A DNA stretch of 39,805 nucleotides from Gnetum montanum (taxonomy: Eukaryota; Streptophyta; Gnetopsida; Gnetales; Gnetaceae): assembly GCA_015680685.1 (NCBI GenBank), contig MNCI01009017.1, positions 296,471 to 336,275 on the forward strand, given 5' to 3'. The notes beneath the pieces were generated by a model. The model worked only from the letters and a program-made list of their open reading frames with translations. It did no database searches and had not been told where the DNA came from. Positions 1 to 9,843 of this stretch are shown piece by piece. Made by a program: the position numbers and the translations under genes. Position 1 is the first letter of the stretch, and the number at the start of each line of letters is the position of its first letter.

Positions 1-128
1 ACATACTCATCAGGATGAGTATATGTGACCTTAGATTGTTTAGGACATGGCTGGTCTAGGTTATGCGTGTGATGCTGACTGTCTTCTGTATTATCCTTAG
101 GTGAGTTAATTTTGTGAGAAGAAGCCAT
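1..128 (-). CDS. gag: gag N-terminus of an Athila-like element (partial)
   Basis: On the minus strand an ATG at 128 opens a frame that stays open to the window edge (42 codons). It begins MASSHKINSP and ends near VTYTHPDEY. Copy B has a matching gag start at 17597 (MSSSSCKHED, then VVYTHP), at the same distance from its primer binding site. The position, about 120 bases downstream of a perfect tRNA-Asp PBS and its LTR, fixes it as the start of gag. Gag forms the virus-like particle that packages element RNA. No stop or frameshift is seen in this short stretch, in contrast to all other gag copies in the window, so this element is probably the youngest here. The rest lies outside the window. 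Confidence 0.75.
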   Translation of the reverse strand, partial: MASSHKINSPKDNTEDSQHHTHNLDQPCPKQSKVTYTHPDEY

Positions 129-250
129 TCTAATGGTGTGCTATTCACCGTTATTTCTGTTCTTATTTAACTAATTAACCCGAAGGTTCGTTAAAGCTCA
201 CAACGGTGTGAAAAATTTCCTAATGTTCTAATTGGTGTAAAAACACTTAG

Positions 251-268
251 TCCCCGGCAACGGCGCCA
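251..268 (-). other. Primer binding site, tRNA-Asp type, perfect
   Basis: The plus strand reads TCCCCGGCAACGGCGCCA. This is the 3' end of plant tRNA-Asp(GTC), so the minus strand is its exact complement, 18 of 18. It sits one base from the LTR end at 270. A tRNA-Asp primer is typical of Athila-type Ty3/gypsy elements. The other four PBS copies in the window have decayed. Confidence 0.9.
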
Positions 269-402
269 ATGATGAGTGGTGAGGTACCCCTACACTCAAC
301 CATACGAAACAAGCGTAGCACGCGTGATCCGGTCGAACTCCATAGACTAAATGTGTAAACGCCCCATGGAACACTTGGGGTTAATGATTCGTTGTCTTCC
401 CA

Positions 403-442
403 GACTTACTTGTTGTTGTCAGGGTGTATGGTTAAGTAAGTC
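403..442 (-). other. Hairpin in LTR1 U5, 9-bp perfect stem
   Basis: GACTTACTT at 403-411 pairs with AAGTAAGTC at 434-442 around a 22-base loop. The same place in other LTRs forms a stem from different bases (34662-34701, 2986-3025, 32983-33013). In the element RNA it lies in the 5' leader about 135-170 nt before the PBS. A role in packaging, dimerisation or priming is inference. Confidence 0.6.
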
Positions 443-1106
443 CGAGGGATATGATTTTTTTGGTATTTTTTGGTTTATCTCCTATGCTAAACGGTGAAGG
501 GTTGAGAAACTAAAACTAACTCTAACTACAACACTAAGGCCTAGCGTCAGCATCCATTCCCACTTGCCGTACACACCCTGAATTGTGCAACTGTGGCTAC
601 CAAATGCTAATCATTACTGGGATTACCACATGTAACGCACGTGTTCGAAGTGGTCATACTGAGGCACTTAACTAACCTAAGTGTGATAAGCAGCCAATTC
701 CTTGACTAGCTGTACACATTTGGAGATGCTCATAATCAAGTCGTACTTGTCCCACATTCTAGGAGGAAAGGGTGAGAGAAGCTAATCGCGATGAGTAGTC
801 GATTTCTTGGCTAGCCGTACATGTTCGTCAACACTCGTAACCAAGTCGTACTCATGCCGCGCTACTAGGAAAGCAGTAAATAAAATTAATTAAACCTATC
901 CATGCATTGCAAGGTTTATCCACAAAGCTCGTCTTTATTGCCGTACACAACCTCCATTCAGGTACAAAGCTGCTCGAATAAAGAACCGTTCACTTGGGTG
1001 ACTCCTACTGCGGGCACATGGAAAATATTCTATCTCTGGGGTGATCAATCCTCCAAAGCTTCGCTACTTTATGCCTAGGATGTGGAATTAGGGGAGTGTC
1101 ACCTCT

Positions 1107-1114
1107 TATTTATA
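1107..1114 (-). promoter_or_regulatory. TATA box of LTR1
   Basis: TATAAATA on the minus strand, within 140 bp of the LTR 5' end and immediately downstream of the GCGATATCGC array. An AATAAA signal lies 168 bases further on; the same interval is 171-172 in the LTRs of A, B and C. Confidence 0.7.
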
Positions 1115-1130
1115 GATTTGGTGGTGGACT

Positions 1131-1225
1131 GCGATATCGCAGGGAAGAATGTGATATCGCAGGGGATGCGATATCGCAGGGGATGCGATATTGCGTCTAC
1201 CGCGATATCGCGTATGCGATATCGC
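1131..1225. repeat. Array of six GCGATATCGC palindromes in LTR1 U3
   Basis: Ten-base palindromes start at 1131, 1151, 1168, 1185, 1202 and 1216. Four are exact; 1151 (GTGATATCGC) and 1185 (GCGATATTGC) differ by one base. Start-to-start steps are 20, 17, 17, 17 and 14. They lie just upstream of the LTR TATA box. The same word and steps occur in the LTR at 35270-35330 and in the internal promoter at 38739-38807. The array resembles repeated operator sites for a dimeric DNA-binding protein (inference). Confidence 0.85.
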
Positions 1226-1250
1226 GGCTTGTGCAATCTGTGACTCATTA

Positions 1251-2724
1251 GCTGGTAATAAGTCCCTCCAAGATAGTATGATTGGGTGAAGGACTGTCAA
1301 TAATTACCTTATGAAAAAGGTAATTTCCTAAGCATGTGCTTCTATACGAACTTGGGATTTAATGCAAAAGCCCAATACTCATGTAGATGCAACATGACTA
1401 GACATTAGCCTTGTGGATGACCATATATGTAGATGTCACACCCATCCTCTTTGTTTGTGGTTGATTTTATAGCCTCATTTTTGTTAGCCATTTTTCCTAT
1501 TTGCTAATAAGTATTCCTAGCTATTTCTTAGTTCTTCTTCCTTTGTTTATTGTAATCTCTTGATTTGTTTTGCATTACTTTCTTCTTTATAGTTTCTATG
1601 AAAGTTGTAGCTTTCTCATTTATCCACTTTGACATCCTATCAAACCTTGCTTCAAGTTTATCAATAGACTTCTATATTAACAAGGTTTGTTGTGGAATCA
1701 CCGTATTGAGAGCTACCTCTTTTTCCTTAGCATAGATGTGGATCTTCTTCTTTTGAAAAGTTGTGTCCTAGTGATGTTTCTTAACATTTTCTTATTTACA
1801 TACCTCTCCTTCTTCTTTTGCCACACACTTGATCAACTCTTAGTTCTGATGGGTTTGTAGCCTATATAATTGACCTTGAGCATACATCTCAAGGGTTTCA
1901 CTCATTTCATTATGAAGCCCATCTATGATGTGGAAAAGTTGCTCTTCCTCAAAGGAATCATGCCCTAGGCATCTATTTAGTAGAGAATAATACCTATCTA
2001 GGGCCATGTCCAAGGGTTCACATTGTTCTTATCTCCATCCTTGGATCTGTCTCCTCAAGTTGAACACCCTCGCATAGGTTTGGTATTTCTTGTTAAAACA
2101 TTCTGGGATTGTGGACCATCATTAGATCGAATGTTGTTTCAATGATCTATACCACACTTTGGATTTATCGATTAGTGTCCTAGGAAGGAGCTTAAGCTTT
2201 TTTCACCCACTTTCAATGTTGTATAAGGCACAAGCATCATGGAAAACTTGTAAATGATGTTGCAGATTTGAATCATAGCCTCCTACAAATTTAGGGATAC
2301 TATTCATATGAAGCCTTGTTAGGAAACTTTTCCTGTGATGCTTGTGGGATATCTTAACTACCTCTATGATCTACATTAGGCTCTTAGTGGCCAACAAGGG
2401 TTCATTATCATTAGACATATTGTGATGAAAATTTGTATTTCTATTTGTTTGATTATGATGATTTTGTTTATGGCTTCTATGGTATTTCCCATGGCCCCTT
2501 GATTTATCTTTTCTAGGTTTTGAGGAGGTCCTAGGCCTTGAGGCCTTCCTTGGTCTAAGACTTCATCTTCTCTAGGGTTGTCTGCCTTAGGTGAATGTAG
2601 TCTTTGAGTGTTTGCCTTAGGGTGATCATGAAAATATGAAACCCTTGCATGTAGTTGGACACTCCAATGTTCTTCAACACATATCTCATTAGTTCTCCAA
2701 TGAATGTTCTTATGAAAGAGACAT
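1251..2724 (-). pseudogene. gag: Decayed gag of an older Athila-like element, cut by LTR1
   Basis: The minus strand from an ATG at 2724 downward aligns throughout with the plus-strand gag of copy D (4265 to about 5900). For example, 1251-1310 is the reverse complement of D near 5860-5920, and 1450-1560 matches D near 5630-5705. It covers the N-terminus and the conserved gag core. Stops and frameshifts are frequent, so no protein is made. It ends abruptly at 1250, where LTR1 begins, so the younger element landed inside this gag. Gag and LTR type are closer to D than to B. Confidence 0.75.
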
Positions 2725-2829
2725 TATTTTTAGTTAATGATGTGTGTGATTTAATATTTTCTAAAGATATATTGTTAATGTATTTATTGTGATTGTGTAT
2801 AATATAACTAATCTAGATAACTAGCACTG

Positions 2830-2847
2830 TCCTCGACAATAGCGCCA
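2830..2847 (-). other. Decayed tRNA-Asp primer binding site
   Basis: The plus strand reads TCCTCGACAATAGCGCCA, which keeps the tRNA-Asp pattern with several transitions. It sits one base before the LTR at 2849 and about 100 bases before the gag start at 2724. Confidence 0.7.
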
Positions 2848-2848
2848 A

Positions 2849-3268
2849 TGATGAGTGGGTGAGGGACCCCTATGCCCAACCATAAAAATCACAAGTGTTC
2901 ATGCACGATTTGGTTGAATTCCATAGATGAGACTAGTTGTGTATCTAAATTGCTATGCCTTGATTGCAGTTCATTGTCTTCCCATTTAGACTAGTGGTAG
3001 CTTTGTCATGTATGGTTTAGTCTAGAGTGAGGCATATGATTCTTGATTTTGTTTGGCCCTAAAATACCCCTAGTAATAATAAAGAAACTAATTATTTTAA
3101 TCTAATTAAGAATGGAAAGTAAAGTCTAACTAGCCTATGTGCAATGAGTATCCATTCCTAACCTTCTGTACATGCCTTGGACTTCATGTAACTATAGTTG
3201 GGATCACCAAGCTTACTGTTATTGGGTGTACCAAACGATAATACTACTAGGTTACCACATAGTTACAC
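2849..3268 (-). mobile_element. Truncated LTR of the older minus-strand element
   Basis: It begins TGATGAGTGG beside a PBS and is clearly homologous, inverted, to 3660-4132. It is only 420 bp and lacks the U3, TATA and polyadenylation part. It stops where the plus-strand LTR D begins (3269), so D seems to have inserted into it or recombined with it. A hairpin (TAGACTA/TAGTCTA, 2987-3024) is present. Confidence 0.75.
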
Positions 3269-3294
3269 TAATGAGTCATAATTTTCCTAGCTCT

Positions 3295-3374
3295 GATATT
3301 GGAGCCCTAATATCAGATACTCAATATTGAACCCTCAAATGTGTTATTGGATATATGATATTAGGGGGTATGGT
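3295..3374. repeat. GATATT...AATATC palindromes in the U3 of LTR D
   Basis: GATATTGGAGCCCTAATATC at 3295-3314 is an imperfect 20-bp palindrome. Related half-sites follow at about 3322 (CAATATTGAACCCT) and 3349-3374 (GGATATATGATATTAGGGG). They lie directly upstream of the TATA box at 3381, the same place as the GCGATATCGC and GGCC-centred arrays of other LTRs. The word is different, so this is a third operator-like family. Confidence 0.6.
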
Positions 3375-3380
3375 TTGGCC

Positions 3381-3390
3381 TATAAATATA
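3381..3390 (+). promoter_or_regulatory. TATA box of LTR D
   Basis: TATAAATATA just downstream of the palindromic U3. Context (GGCC before, GTGCTTGGG after) and spacing from the LTR edge match the other LTR promoters in the window. Confidence 0.65.
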
Positions 3391-4133
3391 GTGCTTGGGC
3401 ACATGGTTTGGGTAATAGTTTTGCTTTAGTTTTTCATAGTTCAGTCAATAGAGTAGCTAAACACTTGCAGTTCTATTTTGTAATCTTAAAAAATAGTCAA
3501 TGAGTGCCCACAGAGTGGATTTGAATAAGTTGTATGGAGTCTTATTCAAGTGGCAACGTACCTGGACATATTCCATGGACAGTAATAAGATCGAGATTGA
3601 TTCTTATTCATTGTAGCACTTTGACTTAGATTAGATTTACTTTCCATGTAATTTACTTTTCATGTACTTAGTTAATATTTATATTTTAATGCATGTTAAT
3701 TAATTAAGCACATAAGTATGATCACTTCAAGCATTCATATGACTCTTGGTAATCCCAGCAACACTTGATGTTTAGTAACCTAGCAACATTATATGTGTTT
3801 ATGATGTGCATGGGAAGTGGGATTAGATACTTATGTTAGGGTTATTAATTATTAATTAGGAATTAGATTAGTTGAATTGATTATAAATTGAGTTTCAACC
3901 TATTGTTAATCATAGAACAATAAAATATAAAATAATAAAATTCATAGGCCTCACTCTAGACTAAATCATACATGACAAAGCCACCACTAGTCCAAGTGGG
4001 AAGATAGTGAACTATGATCAAGGCATAGTGATCTAGATGCCACAACTAGTCCCATCCATGGAATTTATTTGGATCATGCATGAACGCTTGTGATTCGTAT
4101 GGTTGGATGTAGGGGTACCTTGCCACTCATCAT

Positions 4134-4151
4134 TGACACCATTTCTAGGGA
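4134..4151 (+). other. Decayed tRNA-Asp primer binding site of D
   Basis: TGACACCATTTCTAGGGA follows the LTR end by one base and keeps the tRNA-Asp complement pattern with C-to-T and G-to-A changes. Confidence 0.7.
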
Positions 4152-4264
4152 TGGTGCTAGTTATCTAGATTAGTTATATTATACATGATCACTATAAAGG
4201 TATTAACAATCTATCTCTTAGAAAACATTAATGTTTTAAATCACACACATTATTAGACAAAACC

Positions 4265-6475
4265 ATGTCTTCTTCACATAGGACCAATAATGCATTGTAT
4301 GATGAGAACACTTGTAAGAGAAATGATAGGATATATATTGAGGAAAATTGGAGTGAAAAACCTCAAATAGGGGTTTCCTATGCTCATTTAGAACCTTACT
4401 ACACTCAAAGACTACATTCAATTGGTGCAGGTAATCCTAGAAAGGATGGAGTAAGTTCTAGATCAAGGAGGATCTTAAGGCCTAGGACCTCCTCTAAACT
4501 TAGATAAGATAAATCAAGGGACCATGGGGAGAACTATAGAAGCGATGGAAATTCTTCCAATTCCTCATCTTCCTCTTTCTCTTCAATGTCTAGTTTTGAT
4601 GAAGATGAATGTAGGTATAGAGATAGAGCTCCACTATGGTGTTAAGACAAAGATAGAAATCAAACCTAAGGGCAAAATCAAAGACATCACCATGAGCATA
4701 GACAAGATCAACAAAATCAAATGAATAGAAATAGAAATTTTCATCACAACATGTTTGATGATGATGAACCCTTTTTGGCCACTATGAGATTGATGTAGAT
4801 CATGGAGGTACTTAAGATATCCCATAGGCATTACAAGGATAGTCACTTACCCAGGCTTGATATAACAAAATATCCCTAAATTTGTGGGAGGCTATGATTT
4901 GGATCCGAAACATCATCTAGATGCCTTTCATGATGCCTATGCCTCATACAACTTTGAAAGTGGGTGGCAAAAGCTTAAGCTTTTTCCTAGAACATTAATT
5001 GATAGAGCCGAAGTGTGGTATTGATCGTTGAAACCAAATTCAATTTGATGGTGGTTTACAATGTTGGAACTTTTCAATGAAAAATACCAAACCTATGCAA
5101 GGGTGTCCAACTTGAGGAGACAAATCCAAGAGTGAAAGCAAGAAAATCATGAACCCTTGAATGTGGCCTTGGATAGATACCATTCACTACTACATAGATG
5201 TTTTGGACATGATTTCTCTAAGGAAAGGCAACTTTTCTACATCATCAATGGGCTTCATAATGAAACAATGGACATCCTTGGGATGTATGCTCTAGGTCAA
5301 TTATATGAGCTACAAACCCATCATATTTGAGAGTTAATCAAGCATGTGGCAAAAGATGAAGGAGAGCTCTTTAAATGGAAGAATGTTGAGGAAAAAAATT
5401 GGGACCCAACTCTTCAAAAGGAAAGAGTCCATATCTATGATGAGGAAAAGGAGGCAGCTCTTAATGAGATGATTTTACAACCAACCTTGTCAATACAAAA
5501 TTGTATTAATGAGCTTGAAGCAAAGCTAGGCAAGATGTTGGAAGGGATAAATGAGAAAGTTAAAACTTGTGTAGAAACCATAGAAGAGAGGGTGACACAA
5601 AGTAGATTAAGTGATCACCAAAAAAGGAGGAAAAAGAACCAAGAAATAGTTGGGAACACTTATTGGTAAATAGGAAAAACGGTTGAAGAAAGTGAGGCTA
5701 TAGACTCAACCATAGATGAAGATAATGAATGTGACATTTGCATATATGACCATCTGAAGGGTCATTGACCGATCTTGTTGCATCTACATAAGAGTTTGGT
5801 AGGGGGCATTAAATCTGAAGTTTGTACAGAAGTACATGGCCAGGAGATTTCCTCTTCCATACAATAATTTTAGACAATCCCAAAACCAATTGTATTATCT
5901 TGGGAGGACTTATTACTAGCCTTAACACTGGCATCAACTACAATGGCAACAATCATAATTGTGGGGGAGGCCACCACCAAACCAGCCCTATCCTTCTAAC
6001 CAATTGAGCCCACATGGATATTATGTTCAACACCTTGTTTTACCAACTAGTTTTACTTTACTTCAAATCGTGACTACCACTCTCCCAAATATCATTATCC
6101 TACAACATCTTATACAAGATCACCACCTGACACCTCTCACCCTACATCATATCCTTAATATTTTCATACTCACCTTCATCATATGTCACCTCCAACAACA
6201 CAGGAAGGTTCAACATCACAACATCAACAAGAGAATGCCACTTCTGCTACAAACATAAATGTAAATGATAATGCTAGTAGATCTCAACCACAATGTTAGA
6301 AGCATCCCTTTAGGATGAAAGGCTATAAGCTAAGGCAAAACACTCATGGACCTACTGTAGCACCTAAACTAGCACAAGGCCAATTTGATGCAATAACCTT
6401 CCTCACAAAAATGATGTCTCCTAATCATACACAAAGCCAACAACCATCACCATTCCAACACAAGACATAAATGAT
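4265..6475 (+). pseudogene. gag: Decayed gag polyprotein of element D
   Basis: The ATG at 4265 is about 115 bases after the PBS, as in the other copies, and the first 80 codons are open. Then come serine/aspartate/histidine-rich stretches and, in another frame, the conserved core at about 4860-5340. That core has KYPKFVGGYDLDPKHHLDAF, then FHDAYASYNF, LFPRTLIDRAEVWY and NLRRQIQE, typical of the plant retrotransposon gag core. A charged coiled-coil part (5346-5669) and a His/Pro/Gln-rich tail follow. No complete zinc knuckle was seen. Several TGA, TAA and TAG stops plus frameshifts break it. It is the most complete gag in the window. Gag would form the particle in the cytoplasm. Confidence 0.75.
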
Positions 6476-6710
6476 AAACCTATCATTGTGGAGAGAGAAG
6501 AATCCATGCATCATTAATAATGATAAAGGATGTAATTGTGGGCTAGAAGTTCAAAATATCAACACAATCCCTATACTAGCGCACCATAAAGTTTAGGAGC
6601 AAGTGTGTGAGCAAAAGCTAGTCTAAGCTGTAGCCACTAAACAAGAAGATACCTATTGGCTTGAAAATGAGAATATAAAATTATCTCAAAGATGCATGGA
6701 AGTAATTGAT
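6476..6710 (+). pseudogene. Short pol remnant (protease-RT linker) of D
   Basis: The segment reading NDKGCNCGLEVQN and onward aligns with the stretch after the protease in copy B (near 14470-14660, DNGCNCVQN). Protease, reverse transcriptase, RNase H and integrase are absent between here and the 3' spacer. D therefore has two internal deletions and is a non-autonomous remnant. Confidence 0.5.
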
Positions 6711-7386
6711 TTTCTTATTAGTTTTGAAATTTTTTGATTCTTCATATGTTTTTCATTTCTTAATATTTTTCTTTCTTTATAATTTTTCTCTTTTCTTGAG
6801 TCATTCTCTTTATGTTTTATGAATGTATTTTATGTTTTTTGTAATAAAATTGCCAAGTCATGATGTAGAATTCAATGGTATGTGTTGGGCTTTTTGTGCT
6901 ATGCTATCAAGATGATTGGGTAAGTAATTATGTAAAGCAGTGAGACCACCTCATCCATCCCTCTAGTTCTCTAAATAAAAGGTCTTTTTCATGGAAACAT
7001 ATTGGTTTTTCTTTTATGAAACTAAAATTCATTAATGAACATTGACCATAAAGAAAGAGGGAATGACCAAGTGAAAATGGCAAAGGGTGTAACCTCAAGG
7101 AGACTTGTTGGATTCTCTTCTTGACTTCCTTCATGTGGTTTATGATCCCTTGAGGAACGTATCATCACTCTGTCAACCCAATAAATAGAAAGCTATGTCT
7201 TTGCATGGTGTGGTTTTTATCTAAAAAGAAAAAAAAACAATAATGGAAATTCAAAGCACACCCTTAGACATAATAATGGGCTACAAGCATTGCTTATGGG
7301 GTTGGAAAGACATGTTACTTAGGCCTAAAGGCATCCCTCTAACTAAGGCCCTTCCTTCTTCTCTTTTCTTCTCTGTTTGGAGTGAT
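6711..7386 (+). repeat. Post-pol spacer of D, inverted relative to B
   Basis: This AT-rich stretch without a coding frame is the reverse complement of parts of B's post-pol spacer. The clearest match is 7130-7380 with 10620-10870 (CATGGTGTGG, an A-rich run, then AATTCAAAGCACACCCTT). At 7386/7387 it changes abruptly to minus-strand extra-ORF sequence of B, so both elements are truncated at this junction. Confidence 0.6.
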
Positions 7387-9364
7387 GATAGATTTTGGTT
7401 CTTTGTAGCCAATCTCTTCAATTCTATGTTCACCTTGGCAAGTTGCTCCTTCTATTGATGAATAAATTCCTGCATTTGATCCTTTTGAGCATCAACATTT
7501 CGCAGGCGATAGTTTTGTGTAGTTAGGGTTTCATTCTCCTGGCACATCTGGTTCAAGTCCTTTTGAATTGCATACATTTTAGCTTTAGCTATGTACTATT
7601 TGAAGATGGTTGTTACTGCCTCCTTCTTAGCCTTCTAGAATCTTTCTTGAAGCTATTTGAAAGCTTCATCTCTTGTTACTGCTAGGCTAAGGATTGTAGG
7701 ATTTGCAGGTTGGGTACAAAGTTCAAAAACCTCCATGGCCAAGCTTTGATTTCTTTCTTGGGCTATTTTAAGTTGCCCCTCCAGGATAATGCATTTTCCC
7801 CTTGCGTTAAGTACCTCTGATTGGGTCACAGTGATGTCTTTTGAAAGATCAAAGATGTCTAGAGTTGGTTGCCTAGTTTCGACCAGTCGTTCCAGCAACT
7901 TTTCATGCTTGGCTGCATCTAATTTTTTGCTGACCATGCTTGTAGATGTCTACAAATCTCAAAGTGTAGATACATCTAGTATAGATGTTATAGGTGCATT
8001 CAATGATTTAGCTACATGGTTAGCCACCACTTTAGCTGCTATTTCCTACCATGATGTTGCATCACCAAGTTAATTACGTCTTCACCTTGCTCCAAACGCA
8101 TCGAGAAATTGGTAGCATTCTTAGAGATTTATAGCAATAAATGGTTTTGTGATAGTGACACCATTAGGTAGCTACATTCATTGGGTAGAGAAGATTGGAC
8201 CACCCCTCTTCATTTGGCTAACTATTCAATCCACCTCATTAAGATGACTCATCGCTGGCTGATACACAAATGGATCTGCCCCACTTATTTCTACTCATTA
8301 CTCTTGTTCACTCAAGAGCTGTTCTCACATTTTGCACAAACATTCAATGACTGTGTAAGCCTTCAGTGTTGTTTCCTGAGTGGGTGGTGGTGGCGGATGC
8401 TCCTCTTCTTGGGTTGTTATTGGTGTTTTGTCTTTCATGATCTTTGACCATGAGGCCAAAGGAGCATGCCTAAGGGTATCATTGGAATGGTGAACAATGC
8501 CTACCATTTTGCAAAGTTTCCTAATGAGGCATGGAAAGGTTAGGATCCTCCTTCCATGTTCATTTTCTTTGAATCTCTTCTAGATCTCTAAGTAGGTCAA
8601 CTATGGAAGGCTGATGGGAAATGTTTTGCTTAGAGTGTTGCATGCTCGAGTGGAGGAGGTGGTTACCTTGCTTGGCCTCACCATTGGATTGAGGTAATAT
8701 GCCACAATCTTGAAGTAAATTTGCTCTGTTGGTGTAAGTGCACCATACTCCTTATGGTCAACCCCAGAGAATCACTCGGTCCACTTTCTCTTGGCCTCAT
8801 GATCACCTTTTGTGGATAGTTCTACCAACTATGTTCTTATATTAGGCAACCCAAGTACCTGTGTGATAGCCTTTGCCGAGTAGGACACTTTAATGTCATT
8901 AATTTTGAAAACGAACCCCTACCTTCGACTACTCTAGAAGAGATATGTCTCTTGCATGTACCATTTCCCATTGGATGTGATTACTAGCCACATGGAAAGG
9001 CTTGTAGTTGTGTCTTGACATCCTTTAGATCTTTCTCCAAAAATGGCCTGAAGTTGATCTCTTAAAGAACTAATCTTTGAATCTCTCGGGACTTGATGAT
9101 GTCTAGGTAGGCTTGAGTCAAAGTGACCTCAAGCCTTGGCATGGGTCCAAGCACTTCTCCTCTTTGGGATTGTTCTATCAGTAGTTCTTCTTCTGGAACT
9201 TGTTGGATAGATTCTACTTTGGGCTTCTCACGAAGAGGTCTTGTTGCATGGGTTGCTTTTGGTAATTCTTGACCTTGTTCTTGTTGGCCCCTTCTAGCTC
9301 TAGGCTACTTCTCCCATGGTTGTGAGGATTCTCCTTCCTATAGGCATTTCTATTTTGGTGTCAT
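7387..9364 (-). pseudogene. Extra coiled-coil ORF of element B, C-terminus missing
   Basis: Minus strand from an ATG at 9364, preceded by TTATAG, a possible splice acceptor. The protein is homologous to copies A (31847) and C (38244). It has a basic start, a globular region, an acidic/proline-rich linker (TQEEEHPPPPPTQET near 8390-8420), then coiled coil (7653-7937, with RQPTLDIFDL). Homology stops at 7387, where A continues for another 600 bases plus the C-terminal piece, so about a quarter is lost. Many stops and frameshifts. It lies downstream of pol in the same direction, where Athila-type elements carry their additional or env-like ORF. The globular part resembles putative plant transposon-protein domains of the Transposase_32 type in layout; that is a tentative reading. 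Confidence 0.65.
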
Positions 9365-9674
9365 CTATAATCACAATGAGACCATGGAGTAGTAATCATT
9401 GTGTAACCTTAAAGCAATTGGGATAACTTTATCTCTTAAGGATAGTTACACTTTGGCTAAGTTGTGACTATGGCTGATTTAATTAATCCAATTATCATTT
9501 TATTTATGTATTATTATTAATAAACCATCCCAAAGGTTATTGGAAGGGTTAATCTCTGAAAAAATTAATGTTTCTATGTTATTAAGGTTATTAATCCTTT
9601 GGAAGTTAGAAATTTTTTTAAAAAATTTCCATTGGAAACCTTAAGGTTTGTGGCTTGCATGATAAAGATCTTAC
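9365..9674 (-). other. Predicted intron in the leader of extra ORF B
   Basis: On the minus strand AGAG|GTAAGATC at 9675/9674 is a good 5' splice site, and GATTATAG|ATG at 9365/9364 is a 3' site directly at the start codon. A TACTACT branch-point-like word lies upstream of the acceptor. Copy A has the same donor at 32158, giving 310 and 311 bp, though its acceptor has mutated. C has a stronger acceptor and branch point but no matching donor. Confidence 0.45.
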
Positions 9675-9821
9675 CTCTGGTAAGTGCAAGGTTGAAAAAT
9701 GGAGTGCTTTGGACAAATAGTTGGGATGTTATGAGGTCTAGAAGGTTTTGGGCTTTGAAAAATTGCAAAAGATCCTTGTGTGCTATGAGGAAATGACAAA
9801 AAATTTCTAAGTGCTGGACGG

Positions 9822-9829
9822 TATATATA
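9822..9829 (-). promoter_or_regulatory. Internal TATA box upstream of extra ORF B
   Basis: TATATATA on the minus strand, about 460 bases before the ATG at 9364. Copies A (32306-32313) and C (38719-38726) have a TATA box at nearly the same distance from their ATG. Directly upstream is the GGCC-centred palindrome array. Confidence 0.6.
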
Positions 9830-9843
9830 GCACGTACACCTTG

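Larger units (their letters stand above)
270..1250 (-). mobile_element. 5' LTR of a minus-strand Athila-like element (LTR1)
   Basis: The 981-bp LTR is bounded by TGATGAGT at 270 and ACTCATTA at 1250, next to a PBS on its low side. Read on the minus strand it has a short U3 with a palindrome array (1131-1225), a TATA box (1107-1114), an AATAAA polyadenylation signal (934-939), and a long U5 of several hundred bases holding a 9-bp stem hairpin (403-442). What follows at 1251 is gag of a different, older element, so this LTR marks an insertion point. Because the PBS is adjacent, this is the 5' LTR, and the body of the element runs off the window to the left. Confidence 0.85.
3269..4132 (+). mobile_element. 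5' LTR of plus-strand element D
   Basis: The 864-bp LTR starts TAATGAGTCA and ends CCACTCATCA, with a PBS right after. It contains a palindromic U3 (3295-3374), a TATA box (TATAAATATA, 3381-3390) only about 110 bp from the LTR start, and a long U5. The U5 end (3950-4132) is the reverse complement of 2849-3030, so two LTRs stand inverted and abutting at 3268/3269. Confidence 0.8.

Noticed and set aside
1131-1225. GATATCGC array as a CRISPR-like or satellite array
   Set aside because: Words are 10 bp with 4-10 bp gaps, confined to a promoter position in LTRs of a plant element; no long spacers or leader.
5959-6258. His/Leu/Ile-rich 99-codon frame in D
   Set aside because: It is an alternative frame of the Pro/His-rich gag tail, and no match in the other gag copies supports it.
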